Source of the DNA: Enterobacter sp. SA187
GTDB taxonomy: Bacteria > Pseudomonadota > Gammaproteobacteria > Enterobacterales > Enterobacteriaceae
Length of the DNA: 64,000 bases
Direction: 5' to 3'
Assembly: GCF_001888805.2 (NCBI RefSeq)
Contig: NZ_CP019113.1
Coordinates: 868,001-932,000, forward strand
Under the pieces are notes generated by a model. It was given only the letters and a program-made list of their open reading frames with translations. It was not told the DNA's origin and made no database searches. Below, one piece after another: positions 16,485-24,152 of the stretch. The position numbers and the translations under genes are program-made. The first letter of the stretch is position 1; each line of letters starts with the position of its first letter.

Positions 16485-18793
16485 CAATCATTTGCCTCCC
16501 ATTTTTGTTTATATTCAGAGTTAACAGGGCCAAAATGACATAAAGAACTATAAAACGGATTATCATCACAGTGTAAAAAGTACTGTTTAGTGCAATTAGG
16601 TGAGAACGCATAACCATAAGCTGGATTTTCTTTAAGCCGTTTGAAGACCTGATTGAATTCTCTCAGTTCTAACTTATCAATAATATCCTCTAACTCCTTG
16701 TCTTTGTTAAAACCTATTTGTAAAAAATTTCTTATACTTTCTTCGGCCTGTTTGACTACTGCATCTTCATTACCGGGGAGCGCTGTACCATCCTTGCTAA
16801 TACGAGACAACACTTTTTTCCATTCGCGTTTGGTCTGAATACTGGACAAAACATATAATACAGCGGTTTTGCGTTTTTTATTTGTATCAGGTAGAAAACC
16901 ATCGCCCTGGTTGTTAATATCAATACGATCATATGCGCCATCTTTAGTAAGCACATAAAGTGCAATACCTTTTGCTTCTGGAGAAAATAAAAAGACGCAG
17001 CCAGGATCCTTGTTTATTAAAGATGCAAAATCATTACGCTTAGTTGAATCACTTCGAGCCTTCATCAAACCTTTCGTCATGTCATCAATAAAATCAACAA
17101 AATCCTTCTTCACACCTTCTAATTCTGCTCGCATTTTATTATAGTACTTAGAGTATATTTCAGCGCCGCCCATAACAAGTATATAGGTAAGTGCTTTAAA
17201 TGCATCATCTGCAATTATAGTTAAGTGTCTATAATCGATACCATATAATTGGTATATCACCCAAATAGCAAACTCTCCAAACAATTCGGGTGAAACCTCT
17301 CCCTCTACTTCACCTTTTGCTCCCGGGCCAAGACATATGCTTCCTTTAATATGAAATCTAAAGCGGCCTTTTACGAAGCGGATCTTAAACTCACCACTTA
17401 ATCCCACGCCCAGTTCCACATCCCCGCCTACCTTCAAACAAGCAAAATCCTGAAACTCTCCCGTTTGGTCGTTTTGTTTCTCTTGTGACTGCTTTACAGA
17501 TGGCAGGATTTGTTCCAGTGCTGGTGAATCCATGCCAAAGGTATGCAGCATACTGGGAAGCTCATCGACCAGTGAACTAAAAGGCTTTAACCACTGCAGA
17601 GCGCCGCCAAGACTGGCTCCAGCCTTTGCGCCACCAAATGCTTCTGCTTTTATTTCCAGGCTTTTTGGATTCTCCTTGCTATCTTTGATCTTTACCCCAT
17701 TCTGGCGTTCACTAAAAGGGACTCCTGGCGTACGGTTCCCCATCAGCAACTGTTTTTTATTGTATGTTACAAACTGAAGGTTGCCTTCGGCCTGCGCAGA
17801 AGCTCCAACATATCCCGTCAGCTCTCCGTCAATTCTGGCCCGTAAAATCCCTATATTGGCTTCTTTAGTATCATTGACCATAAACTTCAGGGGCCAGCCT
17901 GTACGATCCGGGACATAAAGCGTTGTATTGAGTGTGCCAGAACAGAGCGTCAGACCAGAATGCGCTTCTCCCTTAATCTGTACCGCTCCTGTATCCGGGT
18001 TCCAGGTATTAAGCGTGGATGCATTCGCCGTAAACCGCAGAAACTGCGCCCCGGCTGAAACATCAATATAGTGGCCTTCTTTATTGTATGCGCCTGACTC
18101 ACTGTTCCATGCGTCAGCCCATTCTGTCAGCGTTGCCTCATAATCCACATCAGCACTCATCGTCATGGTGCTATCCATCATTTGTTTAATGGTATTTTTT
18201 GCTGCTGCCAGTTTTGTCTTTAACGAATCGATATCGATTCCGATAATATTTCCATCATCATCTTTCTTGAATATACCATCATCAGCAGAAACATCGACAG
18301 GAATAATTATTAACTTATCTTCGAATTTTTTAAAATCGCACTCTTTAATATATGAATAACGACGTCCATACTTACTTTTTTTAAGCGGTTGCAGAGGAAT
18401 TAGCTCGACCACTGCTGAATATCCCGTTTGCTCATTAAAATCGCCTAACTCTTGCTGTAGCTTTTCAGTGGCAGACTTAAGCAAAGCCTCTGTGTTGGCG
18501 ATCTTAGCCTTGTATTCTGATAAATCATTTTGGTTTGCAATATCCTTTTTTCGGATACCGTAATTTTCAATCGCCTCAGAATAATTAGCTTTTGTTTTAT
18601 GATGCTCATCTATCAATAGGCAAAGTTTATCCATTGCCTTTTCAAAACCGGCAACTTCAGCTTCATCAATGAATATTAGTTGTAGCGTTTCGGTTCTGAA
18701 ATAACACTGGCAAGACTTATGGGTAACGACCTTCACATTACTTTCGGATTTACTTAGTTTGTGTTCGGCTGCAGCTTTCCCTTGCTCACTCAT
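16484..18793 (-). CDS. Candidate T6SS effector of unknown mechanism (VgrG-linked)
   Basis: I do not recognise a known toxin domain in this 769-residue protein. Visible parts: an N-terminal region with a charged coiled coil (about 35-120), a central beta-rich Gly/Ala region with repeated GEAHSG, GAKAGASLGGAL and GDVELGVGLSGEF type strands (about 250-480), hydrophobic stretches near 505-560 (FGEFAIWVIYQLYG, ALTYILVMGGAEIY), and a soluble Lys-rich C-terminus. A membrane-acting toxin is possible but unproven. It follows vgrG by 14 bases with an AGGGAG ribosome site and overlaps the first SUMF1 lipoprotein gene. Position after vgrG and before secreted lipoproteins is the usual effector-immunity layout. 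Confidence 0.7.
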   Translation of the reverse strand: MSEQGKAAAEHKLSKSESNVKVVTHKSCQCYFRTETLQLIFIDEAEVAGFEKAMDKLCLLIDEHHKTKANYSEAIENYGIRKKDIANQNDLSEYKAKIANTEALLKSATEKLQQELGDFNEQTGYSAVVELIPLQPLKKSKYGRRYSYIKECDFKKFEDKLIIIPVDVSADDGIFKKDDDGNIIGIDIDSLKTKLAAAKNTIKQMMDSTMTMSADVDYEATLTEWADAWNSESGAYNKEGHYIDVSAGAQFLRFTANASTLNTWNPDTGAVQIKGEAHSGLTLCSGTLNTTLYVPDRTGWPLKFMVNDTKEANIGILRARIDGELTGYVGASAQAEGNLQFVTYNKKQLLMGNRTPGVPFSERQNGVKIKDSKENPKSLEIKAEAFGGAKAGASLGGALQWLKPFSSLVDELPSMLHTFGMDSPALEQILPSVKQSQEKQNDQTGEFQDFACLKVGGDVELGVGLSGEFKIRFVKGRFRFHIKGSICLGPGAKGEVEGEVSPELFGEFAIWVIYQLYGIDYRHLTIIADDAFKALTYILVMGGAEIYSKYYNKMRAELEGVKKDFVDFIDDMTKGLMKARSDSTKRNDFASLINKDPGCVFLFSPEAKGIALYVLTKDGAYDRIDINNQGDGFLPDTNKKRKTAVLYVLSSIQTKREWKKVLSRISKDGTALPGNEDAVVKQAEESIRNFLQIGFNKDKELEDIIDKLELREFNQVFKRLKENPAYGYAFSPNCTKQYFLHCDDNPFYSSLCHFGPVNSEYKQKWEAND

Positions 18794-18807
18794 TTTTCAC
18801 TCCCTGG

Positions 18808-21327
18808 TTATTCAAAGAACAACGTTATTGCCTTAGGATCAATGCCATAATGTGCCTGCGTGTAGCCATTTGCATCCGTTGCACCACGGATAATCTGCCC
18901 ATCCTCGGTTTCAATTCTGTATGGTATATATGGCTTTGGCTGTTTACTAACTTCATCAACAATCTGAAAACTACCATTCATTGGGTTATGAAACTGCGGG
19001 TCGCTTACCGCAACAGGAGAGAGAGCTTGTTCAAGTGAAGCAATTCCTCCCCAGAGAATATTCATGCTTTTCAACTCTATTCTCCCCGGCGCGCCGATTT
19101 CTACAGATCCGTCTTTTATTTTGATGTAAGCACCGCCCTTACTTGTAAGCGTTATTCCTTCAGCCGCATTAAGGATAATTTCACCATTAACACTATTCAT
19201 ATTCATCGTTTTATCTGACTGCAATCTCATAGCATCAGTTTGCGCCTGAATATCGACTTTCCCCCTGGCCGCAAATATTTTCATTCCCATTTTATGTGCA
19301 AACAGACTGATGGCTTCACCTGCGGCTACCGTAAGCTTCCTGAAAATAGTCATATCGATATTTTCCCCGGCTGTAGCGGTCAGGGAATGTCCGGCAGAGA
19401 GCTGGATATTTTTTGGCGTTGTTAAACCAATTCCCGCCGGTGCTGATGCCAACAACCCTGCACTCTGTAGCTGAGAAAGAGCACGATTAAGCTCCCTTTG
19501 AGAAGACGTATCAGCCTCCAGCGCACCCGATACCTTTGCACTTTGCGCCAGAGCGGTAACAAGTTGCAAAGCATCTTGTAACTGCGCTAAAGCCGCCCCC
19601 ATATCTAACATCTGCCCCTGCGCTTTAGGTTGCGCATCAGCGCTCAGAAAAATGCCTTTGCCACTACGAATAGAAATCCAGTCATCCGTCCGCAGTTCCG
19701 CTCCTTCACCACGCAAACCACGCGCGGCATCAACGTTATGCCCGAGATTAAGCTGTGTTTTACCGCCATACTCGGTACTGAGCTTGATATGCTCCTCGCC
19801 ACGCTTGTCTTCCATGCGGAACTTATTGTTGGCAGGGGTACGCATCACATTGCGTGTATTATTCTTTTCTGTCACATGATCGACGTGCCGGGAGTCGTGC
19901 AGGGCATGGGCGATGTATGGCCGATCCGGGTCACCATCGTGGAATGCAATAGCTACTTCTGTGCCCTGGATTAGCGGGAAGTGAAATCCGTATACGTCAC
20001 CGCCGTAGGGTTTCGCAAGGCGGACGGGCATGCTCTCCTGGCCCTGAGCTTTGTCGTCCTGATCGGCGTCAAATTTTACCCGGTACAGTCCGGCTGCATC
20101 CTGCCAGGCATAAATGTCGTCTGCCCTGGCGCTGGTGACTCTTGCCATCATCGTACCGCTTATTGTAGGACGGGGTTTTAACGGTGGACGCCAGCACAGG
20201 GTTTCGCTGTAAGGCACTGCGGCAAGCGTTACCTTGAGCGCATCTTTTCGACTGGCCATAAATCCAGTGCGTATCACGACCATCGGTAAGCTCAGTAACT
20301 CAGGTAATGTGGAGGGAACGGTATCGTCCTTTACCGTCAATACCTGTGCAGGTCGCAAGGTTACATCTGTACTGAAGCCGGTAATAAGGGTCTGATCTGC
20401 CAGAAAGCGTTCATGATCAAGACGAGCCAGGAAATTAGCTGTTTCAGCAGATGGATCATTTTTATCGCCGGTTTCAAGATGGCGTGGTTTGTAGTGATAA
20501 ACCTCTCCGTAGGTTATATCTGCCCCGTCGCGGCGCGTCATATCCGCTCTGGCGGACTGCAACACTTTCTGCGCTTCGCGATGATTATAATCCTTCGCTA
20601 TCACCCCCGCCTGAACCACATTATGCTGAATGTTCAGCCCCCACACCGACTCCTTTGCGTTATCACTCATTCCCGACGGGCTGTTCAGAGGGAGTGTTTT
20701 ATCAAATTCATAGGCACTCTGTTTATCCGCAAAGTGAACAACTTCGGTATGAGTATCTGGTTGCAAAGTAAAAAAATAAAATATGCCTACCTCAGAAAGT
20801 AACCTCTCAATAAACGCCAGGTCGCTTTCCTGATACTGGTTGATCTGCTCACGTTTGGGATAATTTTGTTTGAGATTGAATTCGTATTCCCAACCTTTGA
20901 AACCATGCTCATCCAGGATCTGTGCCACTACGTCAGGTACGGATTTATTGACAAAGAAGCGATGAGTACGTATTTGCTTACCCAGCAATGCCAGGAAGGG
21001 CTCCAGAGTAATAATATATTGCGCCTCGTCGTTAGAGCCTGATATCCGACGAAAGTCGCTCACAATACCATGTACTACTTTATCTTCCGTTAGGCTGTGT
21101 AACAGACCAATGCCCATAGTAAGACTGGCAGGTTTTCTCAATACCTGGGACGCATCAATATCTTTATCTGGTGTGGTGAAAACAATAGTGTAATAATACA
21201 CCTGACTTAATACCTCTCGGCCGCTGAATTCCTCCACATCAAGTTTGGAAGTACATGAAGGAATAACAAGTCGAAAGCGGTTCAGCGTTTCATTAAGCAA
21301 AGTTGAATTCTGATCAATGATACTCAT
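18808..21327 (-). CDS. tssI: T6SS spike protein VgrG (TssI) with C-terminal extension
   Basis: An 839-residue VgrG. The gp27/gp5-like core occupies about 1-500, including the conserved VAIAFHDGDPDRPYIAHALH region and the HIKLSTEYGGKTQLNLGH segment. A DUF2345-type needle of beta repeats follows (about 590-770). The last 55 residues (PYRIETEDGQIIRGATDANG) look like a transthyretin-type carrier domain; in enteroaggregative E. coli a similar domain on VgrG1 helps bind Tle1. No enzymatic domain is fused, so cargo is probably carried non-covalently. It is the only VgrG in the window and is directly upstream of the 769-residue effector candidate. Confidence 0.93.
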   Translation of the reverse strand: MSIIDQNSTLLNETLNRFRLVIPSCTSKLDVEEFSGREVLSQVYYYTIVFTTPDKDIDASQVLRKPASLTMGIGLLHSLTEDKVVHGIVSDFRRISGSNDEAQYIITLEPFLALLGKQIRTHRFFVNKSVPDVVAQILDEHGFKGWEYEFNLKQNYPKREQINQYQESDLAFIERLLSEVGIFYFFTLQPDTHTEVVHFADKQSAYEFDKTLPLNSPSGMSDNAKESVWGLNIQHNVVQAGVIAKDYNHREAQKVLQSARADMTRRDGADITYGEVYHYKPRHLETGDKNDPSAETANFLARLDHERFLADQTLITGFSTDVTLRPAQVLTVKDDTVPSTLPELLSLPMVVIRTGFMASRKDALKVTLAAVPYSETLCWRPPLKPRPTISGTMMARVTSARADDIYAWQDAAGLYRVKFDADQDDKAQGQESMPVRLAKPYGGDVYGFHFPLIQGTEVAIAFHDGDPDRPYIAHALHDSRHVDHVTEKNNTRNVMRTPANNKFRMEDKRGEEHIKLSTEYGGKTQLNLGHNVDAARGLRGEGAELRTDDWISIRSGKGIFLSADAQPKAQGQMLDMGAALAQLQDALQLVTALAQSAKVSGALEADTSSQRELNRALSQLQSAGLLASAPAGIGLTTPKNIQLSAGHSLTATAGENIDMTIFRKLTVAAGEAISLFAHKMGMKIFAARGKVDIQAQTDAMRLQSDKTMNMNSVNGEIILNAAEGITLTSKGGAYIKIKDGSVEIGAPGRIELKSMNILWGGIASLEQALSPVAVSDPQFHNPMNGSFQIVDEVSKQPKPYIPYRIETEDGQIIRGATDANGYTQAHYGIDPKAITLFFE

Positions 21328-21412
21328 GGTTTTTACTCCATATACTTACCGGGATTTTAATTATTTAAGGATAGAAAATTTATTCGAATCGCCGTCTAAT
21401 ACTCATGCCTTT

Positions 21413-21874
21413 TTATTGACTTAATTCATCATAAGGTCTGGAGATTTCATTATCGGCAGGTATCATATTATAGATTTTGCCATCCGCAACACCCAAGACA
21501 ACCACCACTTTTCTTGATTTTTCTCTCTTTTGTTTTGACGTTAAAGTATACTCAACAATGAATTGTCCTTTATCGGGGAAATCATAAAAAGAAGGGGGTA
21601 TACATAACTCCCCTTTAATAACAGTCAGGGCAGGATTAAAAATAATTCTTTTATTTATTGAAAGCGTCCCTCGCGGATTGATAGCCATATCTACCGGCTG
21701 ATAATCTTGCGGATCTATGACTTCAAAGCAGACATCCTTGCCTTTAACACTGACCTCTGCGCTTTCATCAAATTCCATCCTGTCACCTACTCCAGGACAA
21801 CCCGTAAGTGTACTAAGGCTGAGGAAAATCCCCCCTACTAAAAAACCAGAGCGGAATTTTGATAGTTTCACCAT
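21413..21874 (-). CDS. Putative T6SS immunity lipoprotein
   Basis: A 153-residue lipoprotein with signal peptide and lipobox LTGC (Cys about 26), followed by a small beta-rich domain (INPRGTLSINKR, GELCIPPSFYDFPDKGQF). Its start codon lies inside the 3' end of the metallopeptidase gene (CCATGGTGA; 7-base overlap), so it is translationally coupled. Together with its periplasmic location this makes it the likely immunity protein for that enzyme. A degenerate second copy lies at 22606-22979. Confidence 0.75.
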   Translation of the reverse strand: MVKLSKFRSGFLVGGIFLSLSTLTGCPGVGDRMEFDESAEVSVKGKDVCFEVIDPQDYQPVDMAINPRGTLSINKRIIFNPALTVIKGELCIPPSFYDFPDKGQFIVEYTLTSKQKREKSRKVVVVLGVADGKIYNMIPADNEISRPYDELSQ

Positions 21875-22416
21875 GGGAATCCTCGTAACGCCTCCCAGTA
21901 TTTTTGCCGAACGACTGCTTCAGCAGTTTCTCCATCAAGCGTCACCGCGGGGTATTTATTACTCCACAAACGATACCACACTGCATATCCATGGGTTTGC
22001 AAAGTAAAATTATCCGCAATAATTTGTGCCTGTTGCTCCATGGGATACTCACTCAACAACCGACCGTCAAGCATATATCGATAAGAAACCAGCCAGCTAA
22101 TCAAGCCTCTTGTAATAACATGCATTCCCTTCGCACGTTGCCATACGTGACTCATTTCATGAATAAACAGGTGCTGAATATCATCCGTGGACAGAGAGAA
22201 ATCATCTCTATAAAAATCACGAAAATAGATTTCACCATTAGGCGCCATCGCAGTTTTTTTATCCTGAAGATTAAACGGTAAATAGCTTTCCTTATGGATC
22301 CACACGGTGCTGTAGTCTATAGTGGACTTAAAAACAGATTTAGCCAATTTTATCTCACCAATACTCAATAGTCGGACTCCCCCCTCATTAAATTCATTCT
22401 TGTTTTTCCTATTCAT
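21868..22416 (-). CDS. Zincin-like metallopeptidase, candidate T6SS effector
   Basis: About 182 residues with a zinc peptidase motif HEMSHVWQ (HExxHxxQ; about 84-91) and a downstream MEQQAQIIADNF helix whose Glu is the likely third ligand. This family is found next to vgrG and rhs genes in enterobacteria, where it is often labelled Vgr-related. Two adjacent ATGs (22419, 22416) follow a GGAGG site; 22416 has the better spacing. It has no signal peptide, which fits a T6SS cargo. The substrate is unknown; the paired lipoprotein suggests it acts in the periplasm of target cells. Confidence 0.75.
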   Translation of the reverse strand: MNRKNKNEFNEGGVRLLSIGEIKLAKSVFKSTIDYSTVWIHKESYLPFNLQDKKTAMAPNGEIYFRDFYRDDFSLSTDDIQHLFIHEMSHVWQRAKGMHVITRGLISWLVSYRYMLDGRLLSEYPMEQQAQIIADNFTLQTHGYAVWYRLWSNKYPAVTLDGETAEAVVRQKYWEALRGFPW

Positions 22417-22605
22417 CATACACCTCCAGTGCAATCCCTAACTTAACATCTTATTTACATAATGAAATAAAAAATTCAAATAATATATTTTAAAAACACA
22501 GTGAAAATTTCATTGATAAAAAAGGTACGGAGATCTTAAATAAAATTTGATCAACTATCTTACGACTTCATCCTTCGTAAGTTGAATAAGCCTGACATCC
22601 ACATT

Positions 22606-22979
22606 TTAAAAATTAACTCCTGTAACTATAATTGTTGAAGAGCTATATGATGACAATACATATTCAACTAAAAACTGTCCATGTTCAGGAAAAAGGAAGA
22701 ATGATGAAGGGATACATAATTTCCCGTTCAACGTTTTAATTTGCGGATTAAATTACACCTTCTGGCGACGAAAAGATGTTCCTCTGGGGTTGATGGAAAT
22801 ATGGGCTATCTGATATTCGACTGTGCCTTCGACCCAAAAATAAAACTTATTATCAATAATATTTAATTTTGCTTCTTAACGAGGAAGAATACTATCTCCT
22901 CCCCCCGGACATCCCGTCAGTACTAATATTGTTAAAAGCAATACCAAAAATTTTACAAAAAAAGTTTCAATATCACCAC
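22606..22979 (-). pseudogene. Degenerate second copy of the immunity lipoprotein gene
   Basis: Translating the minus strand gives a broken homologue of the lipoprotein at 21413-21874. Recognisable pieces are LTILVLTGCPGGGD (lipobox), AHISINPRGTSFRR and LCIPSSFFLFPEHGQFLVEY, aligning with LTGCPGVGD, DMAINPRGT and LCIPPSFYDFPDKGQFIVEY. It carries at least two in-frame stops (after ILPR and after RRQKV), and the start GTG is out of frame with the lipobox. It remains next to a frame ending LRGFSW, mirroring the intact pair where the peptidase ends LRGFPW. Confidence 0.8.
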
Positions 22980-23224
22980 GAAAAGCCTCTTAAGATTTTT
23001 TTGTAAAGATCCCATATGGCATCTTCACCAAGATCTTCATCTAATGAGTCACTCATAACCTTACCTCTGGACAATCCAGGTATCAGACTTTCTTTCTTAA
23101 ACGGCAAAGCCTTTTGACAATAATTTCTTACTGAGCACATGCAGGATTTAAGGCTATTAACATTTAACCTAACTACGGGAATAAATGAGTATTTAGAAAA
23201 CGCTCTAGATATGAGGAAATGCAA
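22973..23224 (-). pseudogene. Remnant of a gene upstream of the dead lipoprotein copy
   Basis: A short frame ending in KKILRGFSW then TGGTGA. The ending and the junction with the following lipoprotein remnant (GGCTTTTCGTGGTGA against GGATTCCCATGGTGA) match the end of the metallopeptidase gene. The upstream part shows no HExxH motif and no clear similarity. I read it as the leftover 3' end of an older effector gene; it could be a small unrelated gene. Confidence 0.4.
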
Positions 23225-23408
23225 TTCGATTGATTATATACCCCAGAAAAATTAGCAACATCGAAGCTCCACACCAAAATAAAGAATCTTCACTTTTTGA
23301 GAAAAAAAAGAACCAAACAGTAAAAATCAAACCAAATGTAACCAATGCTCCTGCGACAGCACAGGCGAAATATGAAAAAACAAAAACTACAACCTTTTTT
23401 AAGTTCAT
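23205..23408 (-). CDS. Small two-helix membrane protein, candidate immunity protein
   Basis: A 67-residue protein with two hydrophobic helices (VVVFVFSYFACAVAGALVTF and CGASMLLIFLGYII). ATG 23408 overlaps the TGA that ends the broken effector frame (ATGA), so the pair was once translationally coupled. A GGTGG stretch lies just upstream. A membrane-embedded partner suits a pore-forming or membrane-active toxin. The function is inferred from context only. The 75-residue version with an upstream start at 23432 is less likely. Confidence 0.5.
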   Translation of the reverse strand: MNLKKVVVFVFSYFACAVAGALVTFGLIFTVWFFFFSKSEDSLFWCGASMLLIFLGYIINRIAFPHI

Positions 23409-24044
23409 AAACCACCAAAGAAATACTTGCAAAGATTATCAAAGTCTGCTTGATTTTTGTCATGAATGTCGCAGACTGCTTCAAATGGTCTCACAATATC
23501 CTCAACCAAATAATATAATAGATCCAAGTTTCCCATATATTTTAATTTATAGTAAAAGGAAGGGTTTCTGTCACGTAAGTATCGTGATACATAAATCGCT
23601 CAGGATGCTTCAGCACCGACTGTAAGTATAGCTCCAGCATCTGTTCTTAAAAAAAGCCGTAATAGCATGGTTTGTTAATATCTTCCCCAGATTAACCCCA
23701 AAGAGTTGTGCAAATAACGCTTTGCCAATAATTGTGCCAGTAGTATTTTTAATCATACTAACAACTTTTTCTATATCTACGCGTGATGAAAACTCATCCA
23801 TAAAGTCACTGATGATTCTCTCTAGTATTTCTTTATTGATGTTGTCAGATTTTACAAGCCTGGCAACTCTAATCTTATCTTCATAATTTTCTCTGCGATC
23901 CTCAGTATGCATGAAATCATAGCCAAGATAATATAAGCTGACAGGAAACGAGATAAAACCCTTAGCGACTGCGCCTAAAAAACCTCCCCCATCCACGTTG
24001 ATTGCTTCAAGCATATCTTGTGCAATTTCTTTTGCGCTATCCAT
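23405..24044 (-). pseudogene. Small T6SS effector candidate, frameshifted and nonsense-mutated
   Basis: From ATG 24044 (GGAG 7-8 bases upstream) the frame reads a Gly-rich amphipathic N-terminus (GGGFLGAVAKGFISFPVSLY) and helices to about residue 130. It then runs through a 7-T tract (23649-23655) into a spurious end at 23610. Removing one T restores AFLRTDAGAILTVGAEAS, then a single TGA, then AIYVSRYLRDRNPSFYYKLK onward to a TGA at 23405-23407 that overlaps the next ATG. With one base removed the length is exactly 213 codons, which supports this reading. Size and pairing with a small membrane protein recall the pore-forming Ssp6 effectors of Serratia, but homology is not shown. Confidence 0.75.
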
Positions 24045-24152
24045 GAAAATTCTCCACACTGCTTCAAGAGATGGCTACAACATATTTATAGAAATTAATT
24101 ATTCAGGATAATAAATAACCACCATGCATTTTTACTGTATCATCGGCACGCT

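Noticed and set aside
13598..16487. Triplicated segment as an assembly error
   Set aside because: The copies differ substantially in their central parts and each is an intact gene, so they are true paralogues.
23230..23625. 131-residue plus-strand frame
   Set aside because: It runs antisense to the effector pseudogene and its membrane partner, is Lys/Thr-rich low complexity, and lacks a ribosome site.
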